A stretch of 64,000 nt of DNA from Mycoplasmopsis maculosa (GTDB lineage Bacteria > Bacillota_I > Bacilli_A > Mycoplasmatales > Metamycoplasmataceae): positions 248,001 through 312,000 of the forward strand of contig NZ_LR215037.1 in the NCBI RefSeq assembly GCF_900660665.1, read 5' to 3'. Positions within the stretch are counted from its first letter, which is position 1, and every line of letters begins with the position of its first letter. The notes below the pieces were generated by a model that did no database searches, had not been told where the DNA came from, and saw only the letters and a program-made list of their open reading frames with translations. Made by a program: the position numbers and the translations under genes. Positions 19,901 through 32,267 of the stretch are shown one piece after another.

Positions 19901-22349
19901 AAAAAATAAAATAATAATTTCAAATTCGAAACTTTCTGCTAATGTTTCAATAATGTTTAATAACCAAGTTGTAAAAAATATAACTTTAAATTCTGTTAAT
20001 AATATAAGCTTTAGAGAAGTAACAGAACAAAGACAAACAACAATAGATAGAATAAATCTTGAAAAAGTTATGTCTATTTTAAATGAAACAAATCAAAATA
20101 GAAGGAAAGAGTTATTTTTCGAAAATACCTCTATTAAAGATTTGAATAATTGAGATGTTCATAACAATTTCTTAGCTTCACAAGCAAAAGAAAAAATAAA
20201 TACTCTTTATAATTTACCTAAATTTGGAAAGTATGAAATTTTTATAAAAGATATTTACAATATTAATGATTTTAATGGTAAAGCATTCTTTACTTTATGA
20301 TATAGAATAAATGGTCAAGAAGCTCCAGGATATAATTTAGAGCAAAGAAAACAATATAATTTTTGAATTGATGGTTTCCAATTACAAAACTTTTATGATG
20401 TTAGACCAAAAGGCGAACACTTTACAGCTGCAGATTTTGATAATTCAGAATTTACTAGACCTGGACAAGATATTATAGATTTAGCAAATAGCATTAATGA
20501 AAGCAATTTTGAATGAAAACATGCCATTGGTAGATTTTGAGGTTGAACAAATGGTACAAATCAAAAATTTAGATCTTTAAATGCAAAAAGCTTTATGGAA
20601 CAAAAAGCATTTTTAAAATTTGAATATTTTATAAAAATGGTAAAAGGTAGAAATAGTAAAGGAAATAACAGAGTTAATGATGAATATGATTCAGTTGGAA
20701 ACACAGCTTTATATGATAAAGATATTGTTGTTAATACAGCTAACATAAATCCATTAAAAAATAATTTTTATAGATATTTTTATGATTTTATATTAGAAGA
20801 TGATAGAAGTTTAAGTTTTAAAATAGGTTACATTAAAAAAGATAATAATAATATTAGATACTCAAACGGAACTAGATATAGACTTATTAATTTAGTTAAT
20901 GATTTTGAGCAAACATTATATCCTGATGTAATGGTTAATAATATTAAATATTCTGATCTAGATATTAATACTGCTGAAATTGCAAAAAGAACTATTTCTT
21001 TTTATAAAGGAAATATTAATGAACTTAAAAAACATATTAAATTAAGAGGTAATGCTCAAAATAAAATTGTTTATAAGAATTATTGAATGAATAGGGATTC
21101 TTTCTATGTAACTGACATAAAAAGAATAAATAATACTGAAGCATACGTAAGATTTGAGTCAAGAGTGTTTAATGCAGATGCAGGTAGAAAATTTTTAGGT
21201 GATGCATGATATAAAATATCTGGTTTCAAGGCTGAAAATAATAATACAGCAGAAACACTATCATTTACAAGTGAAAACTTGCATACTATATTTGAATCAA
21301 ATAATGAAATTAAAAGAAAAAGAGTTATTGAACCTTACTGAAAAGATTTAATGTGAAGCTTAGATAAAAACACTAATACTGCTAGTTGGTTATTTGACAA
21401 AAAGTACATACAGAAAACTTTATTAGAAAACAATCCTTCTAAAAAAGAATTAGAGTTTAAAATTTTTGGAAATATTTTATTTAATGATAACTCTAAAAAT
21501 AGTAGAGTAAGAAATGAAAATGATTCGATAGCAATAAAAATTAATTTAGATGAACTTATCAGTAAAAGAATACTATCAAAAGAATTTACAACACCTTTAA
21601 TTGAAGGAAATTCATTTAAATATACCGTTACCTATGAATGAACTGAAAAAGGTATTAGTTTTAAAATTTTTACAAATGATAGAACAAACAAAATAATTAT
21701 TGATGAGCCAGAAGTTCAAGCTTTTGATAGTAATGTTAAATTTGATAAAAATAGAGCTTTAATAATATTACCTGCTGCTGCAAAAGTTTATATTTCTTAT
21801 ACAAACAATTTAGAAAAAGAAAATTTTGGAGTAGAATCTAATAAATTTGATTACAATGATGTTGAATATACAGAATTTGAACAACCTATTTTATTTAGCA
21901 ATGATCTTGATTTCTTAAAAGACAAATCGATTTATAACCCTAATCAAAATGTTGATTATAGATTACACGAAGGTTATAAAATGAATATTGAACAAATGAG
22001 AAAACACAAACAAAGAGATTGAGATATAGTTTCAACAGCTTATATAAGATCTATGTTAGTTATGCTTGATAGAGCATATGGTTCAGCTTCATTATTTGGT
22101 AAAGTTAATGATGACCCTAACGACTTTAAGTTTTACGGTATAACTAATAGACACGTTGAGAATGTATCTAATATTTCAGAAATTTCTGGTGATAATTTAT
22201 TATTAGAAAGAAGAAATAAAAAATATGTATTTTCTCCATATACAAGTATTTCTCAACCTACACCTTATAATACTGTTTCTAAACAATATGAAACAAACGA
22301 CATTATTAGACTTTTATCAAACCAAAATACAAAATTAAATAAAATATAA
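10929..22349 (+). CDS. giant surface lipoprotein, N-terminal 3,806 residues of an Ig-protease-like (MIP/DUF31) protein
   Basis: Start ATG 10929 with GGAGG 5-6 nt upstream (an in-frame ATG at 10917 overlaps that site). Signal peptide with lipobox Val-Val-Ser-Cys, Cys19. The body consists of tandem helical modules, each with a loop of the type [LIV]PYP followed by a Gly/Asn/Ala-rich turn; about a dozen are visible. Codons about 715-1459 and 1887-2631 are almost identical. The C-terminal part matches the DUF31 trypsin-like domain of mycoplasma Ig proteases: 'MLDRAYGSASLFGKV' and catalytic His3742 in Thr-Asn-Arg-His-Val. TAA at 22347-22349 (codon 3807) ends the frame before the catalytic Ser; the same frame continues to 23012. 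TGA is Trp throughout. If truncated, the protein could still bind ligand but not cleave it. Confidence 0.8.
13071..15305 (+). repeat. 2,235-bp internal repeat, copy A1
   Basis: Nearly identical to 16587-18821 (offset exactly 3,516 nt, in frame). Only about eight substitutions were seen by eye. The sequence between the copies is only distantly similar to the sequence before A1. Confidence 0.9.
16587..18821 (+). repeat. 2,235-bp internal repeat, copy A2
   Basis: Second copy of A1. Differences include GACTCT/GACGCT in a Ser/Ala codon near 18098, and two changes near 18380-18390. The identity starts at GAAACAGC and stops sharply after AATAATGCT. Confidence 0.9.
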
Positions 22350-23012
22350 GGTAAAAATATAAACATTATTTGATCAGGTGTAAATCAATCAAATAATAGT
22401 GGTTCAAATACAAACGCAAATGTAGATTTAACTATTTATGTAATTGATCTTAAAGAAGATTATTTAAGAGCAAAACGTGAAGGTTGAATGAATATTGTCT
22501 GAAAAATTGAAAATCTTATGAAAAGAAAAGGTACAAATTTAGATATAGATTATAAAAATTCTTATATTTCAGTGCCTAATATTAGAGAAGTTTCTAATAT
22601 TGCTTGACCAAATGTTAAATATGCAGCTCAAATATTTAGAAGATTTTCGCCTAATAAATTTATTTCAAATGCAAATAGAAAAGCTTCTTTTGATCATGGT
22701 TGAATAACATGACAACAGCAACATTTTCACTCTCAATACTTCGGTGGAGGGGGAGCTAGTGGTAGTGGCTTATTTATGGATGGCGATATTTTTGCAGGCG
22801 CATGAAATTCAGGTTCAAACGGTAATTTTGATGGTTTCTACTCTGGTGGACCAAAATATGCAACAAGAGATTTTAATTATTTAGGAATAAACTTTAATAA
22901 TGAAAATCCTTTTACATTAAATAATGTTAATTCTTTTGCTGCACAAATTTTAAGAGCAAATCTAAAAAAACCTAATGAATATGATTTACCTTGATTCTTT
23001 AGAGAATATTAA
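22350..23012 (+). pseudogene. cut-off C-terminal part of the DUF31/MIP serine protease domain
   Basis: Continues the frame of the giant gene for 220 codons after the TAA, to TAA 23010-23012. It contains the catalytic serine motif 'GGGASGSGLF' (Ser at 22758-22760), a conserved His/Trp-rich segment before it and the terminal Phe-Arg-Glu-Tyr. No start codon with a ribosome site lies close behind the stop. One base change (TAA to CAA, Gln) would restore a 4,027-aa protease, so the break is recent or an error. Confidence 0.8.
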
Positions 23013-23018
23013 AAAAAT

Positions 23019-23062
23019 AAAAAACTTATAATTTGCCAAAAATGCTTAATTATAAGTTTTTT
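23019..23062. terminator. bidirectional terminator between giant protease and permease
   Basis: Perfect 13-bp stem AAAACTTATAATT/AATTATAAGTTTT (23021-23033 with 23048-23060) between convergent genes, with T runs on both strands. Confidence 0.8.
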
Positions 23063-23063
23063 A

Positions 23064-24872
23064 TTAACCCTTAATACCTAATATTTTATTTTTATATTCA
23101 TAATATTTATTTAATGAACCGAATTTTTTCTTATTAATTTTATCTTCAATATATGTAGGTAAAAATGATAAAAGAATATATATAATAAGAACAATTACAA
23201 TAGAAATTCTAGATATTAATAAATCATTAAATAAAGAATTTACATTAATATTTGAAAATGCTATAGAAGCTTCCAACGAAGCGTTTAAATTCATCGTCTC
23301 AAGAATTGTTCAAGAATTTTTATAACCGTATTGATTATTTAAGAACACATTCATATTCTGAAAAGTTAAATTCCTTGCTGTATAAAGCGAGTCGAAACCT
23401 ATTAATAAAAATAAATCAATAATAGGAATAACAATTGTTACTAATAATGAGATAAATACAATTATTACTGAAATATATGCAGCTGGTAAAAAATATTTCT
23501 TTTTATCAATTATTTTAATCCTATTTGTTTTTCTATTAATTATTCCACCAAGAATAGCAACTCCTATATATGCAAATGTAAATGAAGATGTTCAATTTGA
23601 CATAAGATCGGCAAATGAATATAATCTTGACATTGACCCACCTGATTTTGATAATAATGCTCTTCAATCATTTTTTGAATCAAATACTAAATAGTCTTTA
23701 TTTAAAGGTAAATAAGCTAATGAACCAATAATTGTAAATATTGTTACAATAGTTATAGTAATAATTAATGAATATATAACGCCAACAATAGGACGATTTG
23801 GATTTAATTTTTTGTTTAACTTTTCCCAAAAAGGCAAATCCCCTAATGCTAATAAATCTTCAATATATCTTGGAACTCACATTGAATAACTATTAATTAT
23901 TCCAAAAACTCCAATAGTTATAAAAAGATTCATTAAACCGAAAATAATTTTTGCTACTTTTAAATTACCGAATAAATTTCCGATATAATCTTGCATTTTC
24001 GAAAAAGAACCACCGTTAATAGACATTGAAATAGCTATTAATAAATAAATTAATGTCGTAAAAGCTAATCCTAAAAATATAACTGCTGGAGTTTTTTTAG
24101 GTTCTTTCATTTCTGATTGAACACCTGCTGCGGCATAAAAACCATCATATGCAAAGAAGATAGCTGCTATTGCCAAAAACACGCCTAATCCAGCACCAAT
24201 GCCGCTAAATGAAGCGATACCATCTCCAACTTTAATTGCATGTGATATTGAACCATTTGATTCAACTAATATTTTAACTTCAGAAACACCACCTGTGTTT
24301 GTGCCTGCTAAAATAAAGCCTATAATAGCTATAAAAACAAGAGGAATAAACTTAAAACTTAAAAACACTTTATTTTGAATATCACCTATTCTAGATCAAA
24401 TAGTTGGAATAGTTAAAAAATAAATAGATATAAATAGAGAAATTATAAGTCAAATTAATCAATCATGTGAAGTTCCAAATATTATAGGTTTTCCAAAAAA
24501 AGCTGTAAAACTGTCTTGTAAGGTTAAAATTGCATATAAAGGCATGAAAAAGTATGTTAGTGGAAAACATATATAAGTCATAAAATTTTTTGATGATAAA
24601 TAAATTTTTCTGTTATTAAATACTTTTGTTCAACTCATCAATGATAAATTATCATTTCTAACTGAAGAAATTTCTATTAAAGACAATCCCATAGTAATAA
24701 CAGCAACTGATGCTATTATTCAACAAAAGGCTGCTAAAATAATTGACGAATGCGAACTACTTAGTACACTACCTGATTTAAAGAAGATACCTGCACCTAT
24801 TGATCCACCTATAACGATCAACATTGCACTAATAAAGGAAATCTTCTTTTCTTTTGTTTTTATATTAGGCAT
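23064..24872 (-). CDS. APC-family amino acid permease 1 (probable arginine/ornithine transport)
   Basis: 602 aa, about 12 hydrophobic helices. The N-terminal 'IGGSIGAGIFF' helix-1 motif is the substrate-binding signature of APC transporters, and 'FFAYDGFYAAAGVQSEMKEP' parts mark helix 6. RBS AAAGGAATAA on the minus strand. It is a paralogue of the permease at 25543-27366 and lies downstream of the arc operon, so arginine uptake in exchange for ornithine is the likely role, though the substrate cannot be read from the sequence. It has its own promoter and a palindromic operator-like site (24896-24919). Confidence 0.8.
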
Positions 24873-24895
24873 TTATTCCTTTCTGTTCTATTTTA

Positions 24896-24919
24896 TTAAT
24901 ATTAACATGTTAATATTAA
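24896..24919. promoter_or_regulatory. 24-bp perfect palindrome in the permease leader (operator-like)
   Basis: TTAATATTAACA/TGTTAATATTAA. A minus-strand TATAAT lies at 24936-24941, so the palindrome falls about +10 to +33 of the permease 1 transcript. This is a typical place for a repressor dimer. Confidence 0.55.
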
Positions 24920-24960
24920 ATTAAATTGTATGTGAATTATACTTAATGTTTTAAAATTAA

Positions 24961-24994
24961 AAAATAAAATACACAACTAGGTGTATTTTATTTT
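24961..24994. terminator. terminator after the lipoprotein of the arc operon
   Basis: 14-bp perfect stem AAAATAAAATACAC/GTGTATTTTATTTT with loop AACTAG, 3 nt after the lipoprotein stop (minus strand), with T-rich 3' side. Confidence 0.75.
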
Positions 24995-24996
24995 AA

Positions 24997-25527
24997 TTAT
25001 TTCATTTTATTAATAGCTTCTTGCATTTTTGGATTAACTAAATCATAAAGTTTTGCTTTTTCAGAAGAAACTTCTTCTTCATTTTTGTTATTTTTTAGTT
25101 CATTATATTTTGTTTCAATTTCATCGTGAATAGCTTTAAGATCCTTAATATAAGCTGGACTGTTGTTTTTAACTTCAACGTTTGTTGAAATTCTTATTTT
25201 TTCCAATAAAGCTATTTTGACGCTATTTTTATTAAGCAATTCATTTGTTCTATATTCATCTAATTTTGTTTTAGCTTCAGAATATTTAGTATCAGAAGGA
25301 TTTTCTAAAGAATCTTCAATTTCTTTTAATTTTTCATCAAATTTTACTTTTTCAGTTTCATTTAACATTGAGCCATAATAATTAGTCAATTCTAATGAAG
25401 CAGAATAATCTTTTTTAGCTTGTGAATCTTCAGCTTTTGGTTCCTCTGGGTTATTGCATGAAATTGCAATTGTAGGGATTGAAAAGGAAGAAACTAATAA
25501 CATAGATTTTAAAATTTTATTTTTCAT
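24997..25527 (-). CDS. small lipoprotein of the arginine operon
   Basis: 176 aa. Signal peptide with lipobox Ile-Ala-Ile-Ser-Cys (Cys24), acidic linker, then a Lys/Glu/Leu-rich helical region likely to be coiled. It begins 15 nt after the stop of permease 2 and is followed by a strong terminator, so it is the last gene of the arc transcript. Its place between two permeases suggests a surface role tied to arginine use, but no domain is recognised. Confidence 0.75.
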   Translation of the reverse strand: MKNKILKSMLLVSSFSIPTIAISCNNPEEPKAEDSQAKKDYSASLELTNYYGSMLNETEKVKFDEKLKEIEDSLENPSDTKYSEAKTKLDEYRTNELLNKNSVKIALLEKIRISTNVEVKNNSPAYIKDLKAIHDEIETKYNELKNNKNEEEVSSEKAKLYDLVNPKMQEAINKMK

Positions 25528-25542
25528 AATTCCTCTTTAATA

Positions 25543-27366
25543 TTATGCCAAAACTTGTTCTTTATATTGAGATAAAATTGATGTTTTGTATTCTTCATAT
25601 TTTTCTAATGAACCAAATTTGTGTTTGTGAATTGCATCTTCTATGTAAGAAGGAGCAAATGATAAAGCTATGTATAATGCTAATACAATTACTAATGCAA
25701 CTCTACTAATTATAAGATCATTTAATTTTGAAGCTACATTTACATTAGCAAATGCTAAGGCAGCATCTGAACTAGCTTCTAAATTCATGTTCTCAACAAT
25801 TTTTGAAGCACCTTCATAACCATATTGATTATTTAAGAATGCATTCATGCCTTCAGAAGCTGCATCTCTTGCTGTGTAAAGTGAATCAAATCCTGCTAAT
25901 AAGAATAAATCGATAATAGGAACAAGAACTGTTACTAATAATGAAATAAATACAATTATTACAGAAATATATGCTGTTGGTAAGAAGTATTTTTTCTTAT
26001 CTTTAATAAGAACTTTATTTGTTTTTCTATTAATTATTCCACCTAAAATAGCAAATGCAATAAAAGCAAATGTAAATAATGCAGTTCAGTTTGACATTAA
26101 ATCAGCAAAGGTGTATAGTCTATTCATTGATCCACCTGATTCTGATACTAATGCTCTTCAATCGTTTGGTGAGTCATAATATGCATAATCTGCATTAAGT
26201 GGTAAGTAGGCTAATGCACCAATAGCTGTAAATACTATAACAACTGGTATTGTAATTACTAATGAGTATACTATACCGATAATAGGACGATTTGGATTTA
26301 ATTTACCTTGGAATCTATTTCAAAATGGTAAATCACCAAGAGCTAATAAATCTTCAACATAACGAGGAGCTCACATTGAAAAACCATTAATAATTCCTAG
26401 AACACCAATAGCTATACAAAGATTCATAATACCAAATACTATTCTAGCAGCTAAAGAACTACCAAATAAGTTTGCCATATAATCTTGCATACTAAAGAAT
26501 GAACCACCATTAATAGACATTGAAATAGCTATTAATAAATAAATTAATGTTGTTATTGCAAGACCTAAAAAGATAGCTGCTGGAGTTTTTTTAGGTTCTT
26601 TCATTTCTGATTGAATACCTGCTGCTACATAAAAACCATCATATGCAAAGAAAATAGCTGTAACTGCTAAGAAAACACCTAATCCAGCACCAATGCCACT
26701 AAATGAAGCGATACCATCTCCAACTTTAATTGCATGTGATATTGAACCTTTTGATTCAACTAATATTTTAACTTCAGAAACACCACCTGTGTTTGTACCT
26801 GCTAAAACAAAACCAATTATTCCAACAAATACTAATGGTAAGAACTTAACAGCTAAAACAACTTTATTTTGAATATCTCCAACTTTTGATCAAATTGCAG
26901 GAACTGTTAAGAAATAAACTGTCATAATTAATGATATAACTAACCAAATCATTCAGTCTTGTGATGTACCAAATACAGCATCTCTACCTAATAAAGCAGT
27001 AAAACCATCTTGTAAAGAAAGAATTACATATAAAGGCATAAAGAAGTATGTAAGTGGTAAATAAATATATGTCATAAAGTCTTTTGATGATAAATAAATA
27101 CGTCTGCTACAAAAAACTTTTGTTCAGCTCATTAATGATAAATTATCATTTCTTACTGAAGAAATTTCAATCAAGGCTAATGCCATTGCTATAACTGCAA
27201 ATGAGGCAATTATTCAACAAAAGGCTGCTAAAATAATTGACGCATGTGAGCTACTTAGTACACTACCTGATTTAAAGAAGATACCCGCACCTATTGATCC
27301 ACCTATAACGATCAACATTGCACTAATAAAGGAAATCTTCTTTTCTTTTGTTTGTGTTTCACTCAT
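25543..27366 (-). CDS. APC-family amino acid permease 2 (probable arginine/ornithine antiporter)
   Basis: 607 aa, about 12 hydrophobic helices, same APC signatures as permease 1 and strong DNA identity with it in several blocks (for instance 27221-27352 with 24728-24860). RBS AAGGAA. It follows arcC by 51 nt, the position of arcD-type antiporters, which export ornithine and import arginine so that the pathway costs no transport energy. That role is inferred from position. The C-terminal cytoplasmic tail is longer than usual for bacterial APC members. Confidence 0.8.
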
Positions 27367-27417
27367 GATTAATTTCCTTAAAATTAATTAAAATAACTTA
27401 TTTATAGTGGTTTAGAT

Positions 27418-28353
27418 TTATTTATTAATAATTCTTGTACCACTTGTTCCTAAAATAGCTTCTCCTACTTTTTCTAAACTTGCTATAATAGCAACATTTT
27501 CAGGATTTTCTTTTACAAAAGCAATTGCTGCTTTAACTTTTGGAAGCATACTACCTGGTGCAAATTGATTTTGTAAAATATATTCTTCTAATTCGCTAAT
27601 AGTAACTGTTTTTAAATCTTTTTGATCTGGTTTATTATAGTTAATACTTACATAATCAACTGCTGTTAAAATAATAAATGTGTTTGCATTAACTTTTGAA
27701 GCAAGTTTGCTTAATGCGAAATCTTTATCAATAACTCCATCTACTCCTTCAAACAAGCCTTCTTCGTTAATTATTGTAGGTATTCCACCTCCACCACCAA
27801 CAATTACAACACCTCCATTATCATAAGTTTGCTTAATTGTATTCATTCCAATAAAATCAATTGGCAATGGTGAAGGAACAACTTTTCTAAATCCTCTACC
27901 AGCATCTTCTACAATTGTTGAATTAGGATTAGCAACTTCTGCTTCTTCTTTTGTTTTATAAAAAGGTCCTACTGGTTTTGTTGGATTTGCAAAAGCTTTA
28001 TCATTTGAATCAACAATAGTTTGTGTTAAAAAGTATGAAACATCCTTTTTAATTCCACTTAACTTAAGTTCATTTGTTATTGAGGTTAGCATATGATAAC
28101 CTATATAACCTTGTGACATACCTCCAGCTTCAGCAAATGGAATTAATGGTGTCTTTTCATTAACTTTTTTTGCATCTGCAAAGGCATTAAATATCATTCC
28201 TACTTGTGGTCCGTTTCCATGACCTACTAATACTGAATGTCCTTCTTTGACTAATGCTGCAATTTTTTGAGCAGGAACCTTAACAAGTTCTTTTTGTTCT
28301 TGTGGATTATTTCCTAATGCATTTCCACCAAGAGCTATAACAATTTTTTTCAT
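27418..28353 (-). CDS. arcC: carbamate kinase
   Basis: 311 aa, normal length. It makes ATP from carbamoyl phosphate and ADP, the energy-yielding last step of arginine breakdown. Signature N-terminus 'IALGGNALG', then 'GHGNGPQVG', a Gly-rich 'VGGGGGIP' and the C-terminal 'GTSGT' all fit. It starts 5 nt after the arcB stop. Confidence 0.95.
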   Translation of the reverse strand: MKKIVIALGGNALGNNPQEQKELVKVPAQKIAALVKEGHSVLVGHGNGPQVGMIFNAFADAKKVNEKTPLIPFAEAGGMSQGYIGYHMLTSITNELKLSGIKKDVSYFLTQTIVDSNDKAFANPTKPVGPFYKTKEEAEVANPNSTIVEDAGRGFRKVVPSPLPIDFIGMNTIKQTYDNGGVVIVGGGGGIPTIINEEGLFEGVDGVIDKDFALSKLASKVNANTFIILTAVDYVSINYNKPDQKDLKTVTISELEEYILQNQFAPGSMLPKVKAAIAFVKENPENVAIIASLEKVGEAILGTSGTRIINK

Positions 28354-28358
28354 AATTA

Positions 28359-29402
28359 TTAATATCCTAATGTAGCTAAAATAACTGCTTTTATTGTATG
28401 CATACGGTTTCCAGCTTGTTGAATTGATTTATTGTATTTTGATTGGAATACTTCATCAGTAACTTCCATAGCTCCTGTTGCAACAACTGGATATTTTTTA
28501 CCAAATTTTTCTTTAATTTCAGCTGAAAAAGCTGTGTGATCGTCATGGAAAGCTGGTAAACAGTGTAAGAAGATAACATCTTCCTTAGCTGCTTTAATCA
28601 TATTCATATCAACTTGGAATGCTCCTAATTCTTGAATACGAGGTTCAAATAATGAGAAGTCTTCTCCTAATGATACTCAAACATCTGTATAAATAGCATC
28701 TGCATCTTTTGCGGCTTCTATTTTATTATCTGAAAATGAAACTGAGCCACCGTTACGTGCAAATAATTTTTGACAAGCCTCATAAACTTCTTTATGATCA
28801 GGTCCGTTTTTAACAATTTCTCATTGTGCTTTTGGACCACATAAAACAATATTAACTCCAAAGAATGCTGCACCTATTAATAATGAACGAGCAACATTAT
28901 TTTTAATATCACCGGCAAATACTAATTTTTTACCTTTTAAATCACCTTTGAACTCTTTCATTGTCATGTAATCGGCAAACATTTGAGTTGGATGTTCTGC
29001 ATCTGTTAAACCGTTTCATACTGGAACACCAGAATATTTTACTAATGCATCAACGTCTGATTGTTTAAAACCACGGAATTCGATACCATCATACATTTCT
29101 CCTAAAACCATAGCGGTATCTTCGATTGATTCTTTTTTACCAAAGTTTGATCCTGATGGTCCTATGTATGTACAGCTTGCTCCTAAATCAGCTGCTGCTA
29201 CTTCAAAAGCGCAACGTGTTCTAGTTGAGTCTTTTTGGAATAAAATAACAATATTTTTTCCTACTAATGGACGATTATTTGTGTGTAAACCTTGTAATTT
29301 ACTTCTTTTTAAATCCATTGATAAATCTAAAACATAATTTACTTGTTCTGTTGTTAAGTTTAAAGCTGAGTCTAAACTTCTTCCTTTAAGATTAATTGGC
29401 AT
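28359..29402 (-). CDS. arcB: ornithine carbamoyltransferase, catabolic
   Basis: 347 aa. It phosphorolyses citrulline to ornithine and carbamoyl phosphate. Carbamoyl-phosphate binding motif STRTR at 59-63, HPTQ at 137-140, and the ornithine/catalytic motif HCLP at 280-283. TGA codons are read as Trp. RBS AAGGAGAAATATG on the minus strand. It lies between arcA and arcC with short gaps, so one operon. In this pathway context the catabolic direction is expected. Confidence 0.95.
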
Positions 29403-29446
29403 ATTTCTCCTTTTTAATTTTTTTAAAATACTATAAAATAATTATT

Positions 29447-30655
<1,209 letters not shown>

Positions 30656-30689
30656 TTTCAATTCCTCAATCTTGAACTTAATTATTATC

Positions 30690-30719
30690 GACACAAATTT
30701 GCTTTTTAACAAACGTGTC
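30690..30719 (-). promoter_or_regulatory. stem-loop in the arcA leader
   Basis: Minus strand GACAC-G-TTTG...CAAA-TTT-GTGTC. GACAC/GTGTC and TTTG/CAAA pair around an A-rich loop, about 35-65 nt upstream of the arcA ATG. It could stabilise the mRNA or serve as an operator in DNA form. There is no T run, so it is not a terminator. Confidence 0.45.
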
Positions 30720-30946
30720 ATTAAAATTATAGTTTTTTTATTTATTATTTTTAAAATATGATAAATTTTCCATATATTTTCCATATATTGAAGATAAAAT
30801 GAAAATTTAGTATCAATATTATTTTTTTGTTATATATAAATAATAGACTAAGTAAACATAGAAAAACACTTTTTATAATTAATATTGATATATAAAAAAA
30901 GACAAAATAATTTATAATTAAATTATTAATTATAAGAGGAGTAAAT

Positions 30947-32266
30947 ATGTTTAATAGAATAAAAGGCACAAGAGATTTAAATCCGAAAGAATATCAAATT
31001 TTTGAATATATAAGAAAAACTTTTCTTTTCACATCAAAAAGTTTTAATTTTAATTCAATTGAAACACCTATTTTAGAATATGCTAACTTATATAAAAGAA
31101 GTGTTGCAGGAAGTGATATAGTAAAAAAAGAAATGTATGAATTTATAGATAAAAGTGATAGAGAAATAGCTTTAAGACCTGAAGGGACAGCAGGATTTGT
31201 TAGAGCATTAATTGAAAATAAATGATATGCAACATTAAAAACAACAAAATTTTCTTATTTTGGTCAAATGTTTAGATATGAACAACCACAAAAAGGTAGA
31301 CAGAGACAATTTTATCAAGCTGGCGTAGAATCTATTAGCTCTGAAAATAATCCTTATATTGATGCTGAATTAATAATTATGGCTGATCAAATATTAAAAA
31401 TGCTAGGAGTTAGCACAACACTAAAAATTAATTCAATAGGTGATGAAGAATCAAGAAATAAATACCAACAAGTTTTAAAAGAATACTTTTCAAAATATAT
31501 TGATCAATTAGAAGATATTTCAAAAGAAAGACTAAACAATAATGTACTAAGAATTCTTGATGATAAAATAGAATCTAAAAAAGATTTTGTTAAAAATGCT
31601 CCTAAAATAAACAAGTATTTAAGTGAGTATAGTAAAAATTACTTTGAAAAACTAACAAAAATATTAGATAGTTCTAATATAAAATATCAAATTGATTATT
31701 CCTTAGTAAGAGGATTAGACTATTATGATGAAATAGTTTACGAATTTGTTTCAAATAGCAAAAATTCTGGAAGTCAATCTACTTTAATAGGTGGTGGAAG
31801 ATATAATTCTCTTATTTCTGAGTTAGAAGGACCTAAATTAAAAGCAGCTGGGTGAGGATTTGGCGTTGATAGAATAGCTGAAATTATTTTGGATGAAAAT
31901 ATTGATTTTGAAAATGATGATGTTGAAAAAGTGGATATTGTAATTGGTTCTATTAATGAATATAATCAAAATATTTTATTTTCTATTTCAAATGAATTAA
32001 GAAAATATGGCATAAAAATAGATTTTATTTTTGAAAAAACAAAAAGTAAAAAAATATTTGAAAGAGCAAAAAAAATGAATGCAAAGTTTGTGATATTTGA
32101 CGATGAAATAAATAATAAAAATAATTTTATAGCTAAAGAATTATCAGAAAACGATAAATGTATTTTTTCTTATGATGAAGAAGGTTTTGTTAATTTATTA
32201 GAATTTTTAAGTTTTTATGAATTGGAAGCTTTAGAACAAATAGATATTGAACAGGAAAGGGAATAA
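30947..32266 (+). CDS. hisS: histidyl-tRNA synthetase
   Basis: 439 aa. Class II motif 1 region at the N-terminus ('IKGTRDLNPKE'), motif 2 'FRYEQPQKGRQRQFYQ', the histidine-binding 'LVRGLDYY' and motif 3 'GGGRYN...GFGVDR' are all visible. TGA Trp at the 'KAAGWGFG' position. RBS AAGAGGAG. It is the first gene of a hisS-aspS pair (1-nt gap) divergent from arcA. Confidence 0.95.
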
Positions 32267-32267
32267 C

